Positions 43,190 through 52,141 of a DNA stretch of 63,914 nucleotides are shown here, one piece after another. A program made the translations under genes and the position numbers. The notes below the pieces were generated by a model that saw only the letters and a program-made list of their open reading frames with translations, searched no databases and was not told the origin of the DNA. Position 1 is the first letter of the stretch; every line of letters begins with the position of its first letter. This DNA is from Bacteroidaceae bacterium. Lineage in GTDB: Bacteria; Bacteroidota; Bacteroidia; Bacteroidales; Bacteroidaceae. The stretch lies in the NCBI GenBank assembly GCA_017516885.1, contig JAFXAR010000030.1, positions 1 to 63,914 on the forward strand, written 5' to 3'.

Positions 43190-43793
43190 ACGCTCTATGG
43201 GAAGTTGTATAAAGCTGGCAATAACAGGCGGAATAGGAAGCGGAAAGTCTGTAGTTTCCCATATTATTCAAATAATGGGTGTTCCTGTTTATGATTGTGA
43301 TTCAAGAGCCAAGGAACTTATGGCTGCCGACAAGGAGCTTGTCAAGGGACTTGCGAGGATGTTTGGAGAGGAATGCTACAATGCTGACGGTTCGCTTAAC
43401 CGCCCCTTTCTGGCAGCAAGGATTTTTACCGATGACGATAATATAAAGAGGGTTAACGCTCTTGTCCATCCAGCTGTTATAAGGGATTTCAAGGAGTGGG
43501 CAAATAATTGCGGCTGTGAGATTGTGGCAGTGGAGAGTGCGGTGCTGTATGAATCGGGGCTTATTGATTGTGTCGACAAGGTTCTTGTTGTGTGGTCGGA
43601 TAAGGAGACGGCTGTGAAACGCACTATGCAGCGTAGCGGAATGAGCAGAGACCAGGTGCTGAGCCGCATGCAGAAGCAGATTTCATCGGACGAACTGTTG
43701 CTGCTTGCTGATTATTCAATTTACAACGATTCCGAAGAGCCGTTACTGCAGGCTGTAGAATCCCTGCTGAACGAAATCAGGGCAGAATATTGA
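43179..43793 (+). CDS. coaE: Dephospho-CoA kinase
   Basis: 204 residues. P-loop GGIGSGKS near residues 15-22, followed by VPVYDCDSRAKELM (CoA-binding Asp) and RVNALVHPAVIRDF. It catalyses the last step of CoA synthesis using ATP. The start at 43179 overlaps ybbR by 11 bp; an internal ATG at 43197 (MGSCIKLAITGG) would avoid the overlap and is an alternative. Last gene of the tight cluster, followed by a 110-bp gap. Confidence 0.95.
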   Translation: MKTKRSMGSCIKLAITGGIGSGKSVVSHIIQIMGVPVYDCDSRAKELMAADKELVKGLARMFGEECYNADGSLNRPFLAARIFTDDDNIKRVNALVHPAVIRDFKEWANNCGCEIVAVESAVLYESGLIDCVDKVLVVWSDKETAVKRTMQRSGMSRDQVLSRMQKQISSDELLLLADYSIYNDSEEPLLQAVESLLNEIRAEY

Positions 43794-43903
43794 TTGAAGT
43801 CTTGATGATTAGGATTGAATTTTATAACTTAGCGCTGCATAAACGTGCTTGGCATGGTTGGAGTGAACGCAAGAATATTTGAAACTTAACTGATATAAAT
43901 ACT

Positions 43904-44326
43904 ATGTTTGAAAGAATTTTAACTGTAACCGGCAAGCCCGGTCTTTATCGTCTCCTTTCTCAGGGACGCAATATGTTTGTGGTTGAAGCTGTTGATGCAA
44001 CAAAGAAGCGTATGCCTGTTTATAATCACGACAAGGTGGTGATGCTTGATGACATTGCTATTTACACTGATACAGAGGAAGTTCCTTTGCGCGAGGTGTT
44101 TGCAAAGATTTATGAAAAGGAGAATGGCCCGATTCCGTTTGATGTAAAAGGCGCAACTCCGGAGGAACTTGTAGAGTATTTTGAGTCTGTTATGCCCGAC
44201 TACGACCGTGAGCGTGTATATCTTACTCACATAAAGAAGATATACTCATGGTATAATATACTTGTAGCAAGCGATGTAGTTGATTTTGCTGCAAAAGAGG
44301 AGGAAGATACTGAGGTTAAAGAATAA
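43904..44326 (+). CDS. DUF5606 family protein
   Basis: 140 residues beginning MFERILTVTGKPGLYRLLSQGRNMFVVEA. A small beta-domain with an SH3-like look (KKRMPVYNHDKVVMLDDIAIYTDTEEVPLREVF) is followed by a helical half (EELVEYFESVMPDYDRERVYLTHIKKIYSWYNIL) and an acidic tail. The family is restricted to Bacteroidota and typically follows coaE, as here. Cytoplasmic; function is unknown. Confidence 0.85.
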   Translation: MFERILTVTGKPGLYRLLSQGRNMFVVEAVDATKKRMPVYNHDKVVMLDDIAIYTDTEEVPLREVFAKIYEKENGPIPFDVKGATPEELVEYFESVMPDYDRERVYLTHIKKIYSWYNILVASDVVDFAAKEEEDTEVKE

Positions 44327-44366
44327 CGACATTTTTTCTATTGGCTATTTTTAAAAGAATCATACT

Positions 44367-45038
44367 ATGAAAAGAATTCTATTGTTGGTTGCACTTGTTG
44401 CATCATTTTCTTTAAGCAGCAATGCACAGTCATGGAAAGACATGCTTGGCAAGGCTGCAGAAAAACTTTCTGACGAAAAAACAGGTTCAGAAGCAGGAGA
44501 AACCTTGAAGAATGTTGTAGGTTCCATAGTGGGACAGAACACTAAGGTGAGTGCAGATATGCTTTTAGGAACTTGGAATTACGACGGTATCGCTTGCGAA
44601 CTTGTAAGTGATAACACTCTTTCCAATATTGGCGGCAGTGTTGTTACATCAAAGATTGAGGACAAACTGACAGGGTATGTGGCAAAGGTTGGCATTAAGA
44701 AGGGTGTAACTTCTGTTACTTTTGCCGAGGAGGGAAAGTGTTCTGTTAAGATAAAGAATAAGGAGATTCCTGCTACTTATACTGTTGATTCAAGTAAAAA
44801 CGAGTTGGTTTTCTCTTTCCTTTATGGCAAATTGAATTTGAAGGCAAGCGTAGCCTATGAGGTTTCAAACGTCAATGTTGTTTTTGATGCAGACAAATTG
44901 TTGGAGTTTATCAAGAAGCTTTCTTCTTCTGACGCTGTCTCAAAGTCTGATTCATCAACAATTTCTACATTGAGCACAATTTCAGCTCTTCTTAAGGGTT
45001 ATGATGGAATGAAGCTTGGACTTAAGCTTTCCAAGTAA
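44367..45038 (+). CDS. DUF4923 family exported protein (lipocalin-like)
   Basis: 223 residues. The signal peptide ends SLSSNAQ. A helix (SWKDMLGKAAEKL...GETLKNVVGSIVG) precedes a beta-rich domain starting LLGTWNYDGIACELVSDN, a pattern of lipocalin-like DUF4923. A Ser/Thr-rich segment precedes the final LKGYDGMKLGLKLSK. Function unknown. It is 40 bp after DUF5606 and probably cotranscribed, ending at the palindromic terminator at 45053-45104. Confidence 0.8.
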   Translation: MKRILLLVALVASFSLSSNAQSWKDMLGKAAEKLSDEKTGSEAGETLKNVVGSIVGQNTKVSADMLLGTWNYDGIACELVSDNTLSNIGGSVVTSKIEDKLTGYVAKVGIKKGVTSVTFAEEGKCSVKIKNKEIPATYTVDSSKNELVFSFLYGKLNLKASVAYEVSNVNVVFDADKLLEFIKKLSSSDAVSKSDSSTISTLSTISALLKGYDGMKLGLKLSK

Positions 45039-45052
45039 TTAGGCATTTGGCT

Positions 45053-45104
45053 AAAATCAAAAAGCACACAGGAATCTGCAACTTCCTGTGTGCTTTTTGA
45101 TTTT
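45053..45104. terminator. Bidirectional terminator between DUF4923 and clpB
   Basis: 22-bp perfect arms (AAAATCAAAAAGCACACAGG.. and complement) around an 8-nt loop; A and T runs at both sides suit both converging genes. Confidence 0.88.
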
Positions 45105-45151
45105 GGTGACGTGAAATAAACTTGTAAATCTGCCTGTAATTTACACATCAC

Positions 45152-47740
45152 TTAGTTAATGAACTGAAGGCTGCCGGCGCTTGATGTTACCTTTATCGGG
45201 CGGTTCTTGTCTACCGTACCGGCAAGCAGCTGCTTGGAGAGGTCGTTCAGCAGCAGTCTTTGTATGGCCCTCTTTACCGGACGTGCACCAAAATCGGGGT
45301 CAAACCCGGCCTCCGAAATAAGGCCTATTGCATCATCGCTTACCTCTAATGCTACTCCGTTTTCCTTTAGAAGGGCAGTGACGCTCTCTATCTGCAGCCT
45401 GACTATCTGCTCTATCTCATTGCTGTTGAGCGGGGTGAACATTATTGTCTCGTCAATGCGGTTGAGGAATTCGGGGCGTATGGTTTTCTTGAGCATCTCC
45501 ATTATCCTTGATTTTGTCTCTTCAAGAATGCTTTCTCTGTTGCCGGCGTTAATCTTGTCAAACTGTTCCTGTATGTAGCTGCTTCCAAGGTTGCTGGTCA
45601 TTATTATTATTGTATTCTTGAAGTTTACGACGCGTCCTTTGTTGTCGGTGAGCCTTCCGTCATCAAGAACTTGCAGCAGTATGTTGAAAACATCGGGGTG
45701 CGCCTTTTCAATTTCATCGAACAGGACTACTGAATAGGGCTTGCGCCGTACGGCTTCAGTGAGCTGTCCGCCTTCGTCGTATCCAACGTATCCCGGAGGC
45801 GCTCCAATGAGGCGCGATACAGAGAACTTCTCCTGGTATTCGCTCATGTCAATGCGTGTCATCATAGTGTCGTCATTGAACAGGTAGGCTGCCAATGCCT
45901 TTGCAAGCTCTGTCTTTCCTACTCCCGTTGTGCCCAGGAAGATGAATGAGCCGATAGGGCGCTTGGGGTCCTGAAGGCCGGCGCGGCTGCGTCGCACTGC
46001 GTCGCTTACTGCGCTGATTGCCTCTTCCTGGCCTATTACACGGCGGTGCAGCTCGTCTTCAAGGTTCAGGAGTTTCTCGCGCTCGCTTTGCAGCATTTTG
46101 CTCACCGGGATTCCTGTCCAGCGTGATACAACATCGGCAATGTCCTCTGCTGTTACCTCCTCCTTTATCATGGCATTGTTGCCCTGCGCTGTATGCAGCT
46201 GGCTTTGTACATCGGAAATCTCTTTTTCGAGTTCCTTGATTCTGCCGTACTGTATTTCGGCTACGCGCCCATAGTTGCCCTCGCGTTCGGCAGTCTCTGC
46301 TTCGGCTCTAAGCTCCTTGATTTGCTGTTTTGCGTTCTGTATGCTGTCGGCAAGCTCTTTTTCGTGTTTCCACTGTGCGCGTTTGCTCTTTTCCTGTTCT
46401 TTAAGGGTGGAAATCTCTTTGGCCAGCGCTTGCAGTTTGGCTTCGTCCTTTTCGCGCTTTATTGCCTCGCGCTCAATTTCAAGCTGTTTTATGTGGCGCG
46501 AAATCTCGTCAAGCTCCTCGGGCAGAGAGTCGCGTTCCATACGCAGCTTGGCGGCTGCTTCATCAACAAGGTCTATGGCCTTGTCGGGTAGGAAGCGCTC
46601 TGTTATGTAGCGGTCGCTGAGTGTGACGGCGGCAATGAGTGCGTTGTCCTGTATGCGCACTTTGTGGTGGCTTTCATAGCGCTCCTTGAGGCCGCGAAGG
46701 ATGGAAATGGTGCTCATCTTGTCAGGCTCGGCAACGGTTACTGTCTGGAAGCGGCGCTCCAGGGCCTTGTCCTTTTCAAAATATTTTTGATACTCGTCAA
46801 GGGTGGTTGCACCAATTGAGCGCAGTTCGCCGCGGGCCAGAGCCGGTTTAAGTATATTTGCAGCATCCATGGCTCCTTCACTTTTGCCTGCTCCTACGAG
46901 GGTGTGTATTTCGTCTATGAAGAGGATTATTTTCCCTTCGGCCTTTATCACTTCGTTGACAACTGCTTTCAGGCGTTCTTCAAATTCTCCCTTGTATTTC
47001 GCTCCGGCAACGAGCGCTCCCATGTCTAATGAGTATATCTGCTTGTCGCGCAGGTTGTCGGGTACATCACCGCGGATTATGCGGTGTGCAAGGCCTTCTA
47101 CTATTGCGGTTTTTCCTGTGCCCGGCTCTCCAATGAGAATGGGGTTGTTTTTTGTCCTGCGGCTGAGTATCTGAAGGATTCGGCGTATTTCGTCATCGCG
47201 TCCAATTACCGGGTCGAGCTTGCCGCTTTTTGCGGCATCGTTCAGGTTTATTGCGTATTTCTCCAGTGCCTGATAGCTCTCCTCAGCACTCTGGGATGTT
47301 ACCTTCTCGCCTTTTCGCAGCTCGTTTATTGCTTTCTCAAGGTCGTTTTTGTTTATTCCGTTGTTCTTGAGTATGGTTGACGCGCTGCTGCTTTCATTGA
47401 GAAGGGCGAGCAAAATAGGTTCGACTGATACAAATTCGTCACCGTTTTTCTTGGCTGTTTCTTCGGCTTTTGATATTATTTGAGTGCTTTCGCGGCTTAG
47501 GTATGGTTCGCCGCCGCTTACCTTTGGCAATGTCCGTATTATGGAATTTGCCTCAAGCTCAATCTTCTTTATGCTTGCGCCGCTTTTTTGCATGAGGAAC
47601 GATACTATCTGCTCGCCGCTTTTTATTACTCCTGCGAGGATGTGTACGGGTTCAACTGCTTGCTGTCCGTTTGCTGCAGCTATTTTTGCTGCCTCCTGAA
47701 TAGCCTCCTGGGCTTTGATTGTAAATTTGTTGAAGTTCAT
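45152..47740 (-). CDS. clpB: ATP-dependent disaggregase ClpB
   Basis: 862 residues, full length. An N-domain ([19 protein letters not shown]) is followed by AAA-1 with Walker [10 protein letters not shown] (about residue 205), the middle coiled-coil domain ([29 protein letters not shown]...), AAA-2 with Walker [10 protein letters not shown] and pore loop [10 protein letters not shown], and a D2 C-domain. It works with DnaK to solubilise aggregates. No CIRCE or obvious -7 box was identified in the 180 bp upstream. The start ATG is preceded by AAGGAGATTT. Confidence 0.97.
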   Translation of the reverse strand: MNFNKFTIKAQEAIQEAAKIAAANGQQAVEPVHILAGVIKSGEQIVSFLMQKSGASIKKIELEANSIIRTLPKVSGGEPYLSRESTQIISKAEETAKKNGDEFVSVEPILLALLNESSSASTILKNNGINKNDLEKAINELRKGEKVTSQSAEESYQALEKYAINLNDAAKSGKLDPVIGRDDEIRRILQILSRRTKNNPILIGEPGTGKTAIVEGLAHRIIRGDVPDNLRDKQIYSLDMGALVAGAKYKGEFEERLKAVVNEVIKAEGKIILFIDEIHTLVGAGKSEGAMDAANILKPALARGELRSIGATTLDEYQKYFEKDKALERRFQTVTVAEPDKMSTISILRGLKERYESHHKVRIQDNALIAAVTLSDRYITERFLPDKAIDLVDEAAAKLRMERDSLPEELDEISRHIKQLEIEREAIKREKDEAKLQALAKEISTLKEQEKSKRAQWKHEKELADSIQNAKQQIKELRAEAETAEREGNYGRVAEIQYGRIKELEKEISDVQSQLHTAQGNNAMIKEEVTAEDIADVVSRWTGIPVSKMLQSEREKLLNLEDELHRRVIGQEEAISAVSDAVRRSRAGLQDPKRPIGSFIFLGTTGVGKTELAKALAAYLFNDDTMMTRIDMSEYQEKFSVSRLIGAPPGYVGYDEGGQLTEAVRRKPYSVVLFDEIEKAHPDVFNILLQVLDDGRLTDNKGRVVNFKNTIIIMTSNLGSSYIQEQFDKINAGNRESILEETKSRIMEMLKKTIRPEFLNRIDETIMFTPLNSNEIEQIVRLQIESVTALLKENGVALEVSDDAIGLISEAGFDPDFGARPVKRAIQRLLLNDLSKQLLAGTVDKNRPIKVTSSAGSLQFIN

Positions 47741-47860
47741 AATTTAAATCTCCTTTCAATAACTCTCTAACAAATTTCTTTCCAATTGAGTTTTTGGTGA
47801 CATATTGGCATTAAGCGTGTCAAATTGACAGATGGTGGATTGTGCTTCTTTATTATATTA

Positions 47861-47911
47861 CAATCAAAAAATAGCAGCGCCCCCAAAAGAGCGCTGCTAT
47901 TTTTTTGATTG
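47861..47911. terminator. Terminator downstream of fasciclin gene
   Basis: Stem CAATCAAAAAATAGCAGCGC / GCGCTGCTATTTTTTTGATTG, 10-nt loop, 14 bp past the stop codon of the minus-strand fasciclin gene. It also shields the upstream side of clpB. Confidence 0.85.
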
Positions 47912-47924
47912 CAATGCTGGAATT

Positions 47925-50006
47925 TTAATAGATGTCCTCAGGCTTGTTGGGGTTTGAGAGCACTGCCTTTGGTACAAGTTCAAGGTAGTCCTGGTCGAAC
48001 TGTGTCATCTTTCCTGTAGCATTTTCGCTGACATCCTTGAAACGCAGCCAGTGGTCACCCTTGTCAAGGCGGTATGTGCCAATGATTTTGCGGATTGCCT
48101 GCTCTGAGTCGCGCATTGTGCCGCCTGTGGTCTTGTCAAGTACAATGCTTGCGGGGCCTTTCATGTATCCGCGGTTGCGCATGGCTTTGTCGTTCTCCTT
48201 GATTTCCTCTTCATTGAGGCCGTCGTATGGCACCCAGCCGATGGTGATGTCTGTATCGGCATTCCAGCGGAGGTCTACAGGGATGCCTGCAATTTCGCCG
48301 TCAACGTAGAACTGGCATACTCCGCGGTAGTATCCGCGCGGGTATCCGAAACGGATTTCGTATGTGCCGGCCGGTACATGGGGGATGCGGTACTTGAAGT
48401 CGTACTTGCCTTCCACGATAAACTCATCGCCCTGGTAGTTTGCGTAAGAACCCAAGCCTGTGGGGTGCGGGCGGAAGTAGAATACCTCTGTGTCGTCATT
48501 GTTTACCACGAATCCCTTGCAGTAGCCCTTTGGCAGGAATGTTACCTTGTTGCCGGGTTTTGAAAGGTCCCAGCGCACGCCGTTGTTGGTAAGTTCGGGC
48601 ATGATTGCTGAAACGTCAATGCGTATTCTTTCGTTAAGCACATTGCCGGCCATCTCGTTCTCGTTGTAGATGAGGATGCGGTCAATGGTGTGGATGATGC
48701 CGTTGAGGCTGTTTTGGTCGAAGTCCTTGAGGCCCTGGTACTTTTCCTTTGTTACGTTAGCGCGCTCTACTATTACATTGAGGTGCTCCTGCATCTTGGG
48801 ATTTGCGAAATATGTTCCGGCTTCCTGGGCATAGTTGATTACAATGTGCTGCTTATACTGCTCATTGGTGTAGGGCTTAGTCACCTTTATCATGGTGTAG
48901 GGCAGCATGGTCTCATAGTATTCGTAGCTGTCAAACTTCTGGTTTAGGTTTACAAGTGACGAGTATCCTTCGTTGTCGTAGTTCTCCATGATGAATCCTC
49001 CAGGGCCTGTTGATGAACTGTAGAGCAGCTGGCGGTCAATGATGTGGTATGCCACGAACTGGTAAAGCGGGTTCTTGGGGTTCTTGTAGTCGCCCATGGC
49101 CTCTGTGCCGTACCATTCTGAAGCGAACTTCTCAAGTTCCTTGTAGTCGTTGATGCCTTTGCTGCGGAAAAGGTCATCGGCCTCTACAAGCAGTGTGTAT
49201 CTCTGCTTTTTCTCCTTGGGGTAGGGCGATGTTGATGGCTCTGAGTCAAGGTCAGGGCCAGTCAGGGTGTTGTCATAGTTGGGGTCTATCTCATATATGC
49301 TAAGCAGTGAGTCAAGGCCGGTTACAGTTATTGCTTCCGAGAAGATTGAGAAACCTTCGTGAACCTTCATCAGTTCGGGAATGAGCTTGTTTGAAGGGTT
49401 GAGCACTCCGTCAATAACCTGAACGTAGCCGTTCTCCTTTTCAAGGTCCTGCTCTATGATGCGTGCGCTGTTGTTGAGCAATGGGAATACGCGGCCTTCG
49501 CTGTCGGTAATCCATTCCACTGTGGTAAAGCGGCGGTTCATTGTGCTCATTGGGAATGCGCCTTCGTTGATGTCGGTTGTCATGTAGCCCATCTCAATGA
49601 TATGGTTCATTGCTATTTCTGTGGCCATACTGTCCGACAGGAACTCTATGTCCGGTGATGTGATGCCTGTTCTCTCGCCTTCAAGGCCGAGGTTATACTG
49701 TTCGGTAAGGAACTCCTCAATTGCTTCGTTTGTGGGGGCGAAACAGGTGTAGGAACCGTAGGTGGAGAGGGTCTTGAGGAGGTTTCCCGATGCTTTCTTT
49801 CCGATTCTTGCCTTGCTTAGAATTGTTGTGAAATGGCTGAACCTGTCAGGGTTGTTCTCAAGATAGCCCGAAATGAGCTCTCCCTCAAATGTGAAGCGGT
49901 TCTTTTCGTCAACTTCATCATCGCATGATGTGAATGAGAGTGCTGTTGCAAATGCAACTGCCATTAAGGCTGCAGCTCTCAGTCTGTTTGTGATTTTGTG
50001 GTTCAT
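47925..50006 (-). CDS. Fasciclin (FAS1) domain surface lipoprotein, paralogue 1
   Basis: 693 residues. The lipoprotein signal ends ALSFTSC, followed by DDEVDEK, an acidic stretch fitting the Bacteroidota surface-export signal. FAS1 domains: residues about 40-215 (LLKTLSTYGSYTCFAPTNEAIEEFL...NNSARIIEQDLEKENGYVQVIDGVL) and about 215-470. The C-terminal third is a galactose-binding-like beta module (YDFKYRIPHVPAGTYEIRFGYPRGYYRGVCQFYVDG). FAS1 proteins mediate adhesion. It lies 23 bp downstream of nadE on the same strand, with no own promoter visible. Closely similar to 52142-54307. Confidence 0.88.
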   Translation of the reverse strand: MNHKITNRLRAAALMAVAFATALSFTSCDDEVDEKNRFTFEGELISGYLENNPDRFSHFTTILSKARIGKKASGNLLKTLSTYGSYTCFAPTNEAIEEFLTEQYNLGLEGERTGITSPDIEFLSDSMATEIAMNHIIEMGYMTTDINEGAFPMSTMNRRFTTVEWITDSEGRVFPLLNNSARIIEQDLEKENGYVQVIDGVLNPSNKLIPELMKVHEGFSIFSEAITVTGLDSLLSIYEIDPNYDNTLTGPDLDSEPSTSPYPKEKKQRYTLLVEADDLFRSKGINDYKELEKFASEWYGTEAMGDYKNPKNPLYQFVAYHIIDRQLLYSSSTGPGGFIMENYDNEGYSSLVNLNQKFDSYEYYETMLPYTMIKVTKPYTNEQYKQHIVINYAQEAGTYFANPKMQEHLNVIVERANVTKEKYQGLKDFDQNSLNGIIHTIDRILIYNENEMAGNVLNERIRIDVSAIMPELTNNGVRWDLSKPGNKVTFLPKGYCKGFVVNNDDTEVFYFRPHPTGLGSYANYQGDEFIVEGKYDFKYRIPHVPAGTYEIRFGYPRGYYRGVCQFYVDGEIAGIPVDLRWNADTDITIGWVPYDGLNEEEIKENDKAMRNRGYMKGPASIVLDKTTGGTMRDSEQAIRKIIGTYRLDKGDHWLRFKDVSENATGKMTQFDQDYLELVPKAVLSNPNKPEDIY

Positions 50007-50029
50007 ATTCTGTGGTTTTATATGATTTG

Positions 50030-51943
50030 TTATTCTTCGTCAATTTTCCTGCATAGTTCTGCAAGCATTTCGGGGCTTGTGTCCGATGGCATTTTCCAGC
50101 CTGTTGTAAGGTTGCAGCTGCCGGTAATTGGCCCGTCGGGCATGCATGAGCGCTTGAACTGCTGTGTCACGAAGCGCCAAACGAATGTCCGCAGCCACTT
50201 TTTGATTGTTGTGCTGTCGTATGTGCCGGCAAATGCGATGCTTGCAAGATAGTATATCTTTTGGGGCGAATAGCCGTTGCTTGCAAAGTTGTAGAGGAAG
50301 AAGTCGTGCAGCTCGTATGGGCCAACGAGGTCTTCTGTCTTCTGCTTGATGTTGCCCTGCTCGTCGGCCGGTGTAAGTTCCGGTGAAATAGGGGTGTCGA
50401 CAATGTCGTGCAGTGTTGCGCTGACGGTTTGGTCGTTGCTGTTGCCGGCAGCCCAGCGTACGATGTGCTGAACAAGTGTCTTGGGAACTGATGCGTTTAC
50501 GCCGTACATGCTCATGTGGTCGCCGTTGTATGTGGCCCATCCCAATGCGAGTTCCGACAGGTCGCCTGTTCCAATTACAATGCCGTTGTATTTGTTGGCC
50601 ACGTCCATAAGAATTTGTGTACGCTCGCGTGCCTGGGAGTTTTCGTATGTAACGTCGTGGCTGCTGATTTCGTGTTCAATGTCCTTGAAGTGCTGGATGC
50701 ATGCTTCCTTTATTGAAATTTCCTTTATTGTGGTGCCAAGACTTTGCATCAGCTGCAGGGCATTGCTGTAAGTCCGGTCGGTTGTGCCGAATCCCGGCAT
50801 TGTTACAGTTATTATGCTGCTGTGCGGCTTGCCTATAATGTCAAATGCTCTTGCCACTACCAGCAATGCAAGGGTGGAGTCCAATCCGCCTGAGATGCCT
50901 ATTACGGCTGTTTCGCAATGTGTGTGCTGAATGCGCCTTGCAAGGGCTGTTGACTGTATGCTGAAAATTTCATTGCAGCGTGCATCGCGCTCTTCCTCTG
51001 ACGGAATAAAGGGATGTGCGTCAATGCTGCGTGTGAGAGTGCTGCTAAGGCTTTCCTCCTGGCTGATATATATATAAGGTATATCTGTCTGCTGGGTGAA
51101 TGTGCTGTCGGCTGAGCGCTCTTTCCTTATTTTGTCAAGGTCTATTTCTGAAATGGCAGAGTGCTGCCTGGTAAGGAATCTTTCTGTTTCGGCTATGACC
51201 TTTCCGCACTCTGATATTGAGGCGTAGCCTGCGTATGATGCATTTGCGGTGGATTCTCCCCAGCCGCTGTTTGCGTAAATATAGCCGCAGTGAAGCCGTC
51301 TGCTCTGTTCTTCTATTGCACTGCGTGTTGCTTTGTTGCTCCCTGCGGTTTCTGTTGCCGATGCGGGATTGAGTATGATTTCTGCTCCTGACACTGATAG
51401 CAGTGCGCTTGGCGGAATGGGAAGCCGTGCTTCGCTGCCTATTTCAATGCCGAATGTATATGCAGGAGTCTTGAATATTGCTTTTGGCAGGAATGGGATT
51501 TTGTTTCCGCCTATGCAGATGGTGCTGCCTGCCGGAATTTGTGATGCGCTTGCGAAGTGGCGGCTTTCGTTGCACTCCTGTCTGTCTTTAAGCGTGTTTT
51601 TGGGGATGATGCCTTCTATGTTGCCTTTGTGTGCAATGATTGCGCAATTGTATACTGCATTCCTATATGCGACAGGCGCGCCGAACACAATTATTGAGTT
51701 GTGGGATTCTGTTGATGCAGCAATTTCTATGATTGCCTCTTCGCAGCCTTTAATGAAATATGGCTGTGTGAACAGGTCGCCGCAGCTGCTTGAGGTTAGG
51801 CATAGTTCGGGCAGGAGTATGAGCTCTGCCTCATGGGGCGCGGTTTCCTTGATGGCTGAAATTATGTTTTTTGCATTCTGCTTGTAGTTGCCAACCTCTA
51901 TTTGAGGTACAATTGCTGCTGCTTTTATGAATCCGTATTTCAT
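50030..51943 (-). CDS. nadE: NAD+ synthetase with a degenerate glutaminase domain
   Basis: 637 residues from the ATG at 51941-51943 (MKYGFIKAAAIVPQIEVGNY). The upstream frame through the palindrome is rejected. The N-terminal nitrilase-like domain keeps the catalytic Glu (LLPELCLT, residue 46) and Lys (IIPK, 115). Where family members read GIEICEDLW, this protein reads GIEIGSEARL, placing Gly169 at the nucleophilic Cys. The C-terminal synthetase domain is intact (GISGGLDST, 349-357; VIGTGDLSELALGWATYNGDHMSMYGVN). It probably makes NAD from deamido-NAD using ammonia rather than glutamine (inference). A minus-strand TATTTTTG box lies at 51975-51982. Confidence 0.9.
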   Translation of the reverse strand: MKYGFIKAAAIVPQIEVGNYKQNAKNIISAIKETAPHEAELILLPELCLTSSSCGDLFTQPYFIKGCEEAIIEIAASTESHNSIIVFGAPVAYRNAVYNCAIIAHKGNIEGIIPKNTLKDRQECNESRHFASASQIPAGSTICIGGNKIPFLPKAIFKTPAYTFGIEIGSEARLPIPPSALLSVSGAEIILNPASATETAGSNKATRSAIEEQSRRLHCGYIYANSGWGESTANASYAGYASISECGKVIAETERFLTRQHSAISEIDLDKIRKERSADSTFTQQTDIPYIYISQEESLSSTLTRSIDAHPFIPSEEERDARCNEIFSIQSTALARRIQHTHCETAVIGISGGLDSTLALLVVARAFDIIGKPHSSIITVTMPGFGTTDRTYSNALQLMQSLGTTIKEISIKEACIQHFKDIEHEISSHDVTYENSQARERTQILMDVANKYNGIVIGTGDLSELALGWATYNGDHMSMYGVNASVPKTLVQHIVRWAAGNSNDQTVSATLHDIVDTPISPELTPADEQGNIKQKTEDLVGPYELHDFFLYNFASNGYSPQKIYYLASIAFAGTYDSTTIKKWLRTFVWRFVTQQFKRSCMPDGPITGSCNLTTGWKMPSDTSPEMLAELCRKIDEE

Positions 51944-51974
51944 ATTATTGCTTGTGAAGGCTCTATCTATTTTG

Positions 51975-51982
51975 CAAAAATA
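51975..51982 (-). promoter_or_regulatory. Bacteroidota -7 box (TATTTTTG, minus strand) for nadE
   Basis: 31 bp upstream of the nadE ATG, downstream of the palindromic terminator of the preceding fasciclin gene. Confidence 0.5.
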
Positions 51983-52090
51983 ATGAATTCTTGAAATAAA
52001 AGATATATAAACAAGGAAAAGTTTTGCTATATTTTCGGAAACTGTTTGAAATGATTCAAAGCTGATTCTTGGAACAAATGATATTGTTAT

Positions 52091-52132
52091 GCAACCAGCG
52101 GGGGAGGCCAATTGGCCTCCCCCGCTGGTTGC
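52091..52132. terminator. Perfect 42-nt palindromic terminator
   Basis: 21-bp perfect arms (GCAACCAGCGGGGGAGGCCA + A and complement), 9 bp past the stop codon of the minus-strand fasciclin gene, with an A/T run on the gene side. Confidence 0.85.
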
Positions 52133-52141
52133 ATATTTTTT

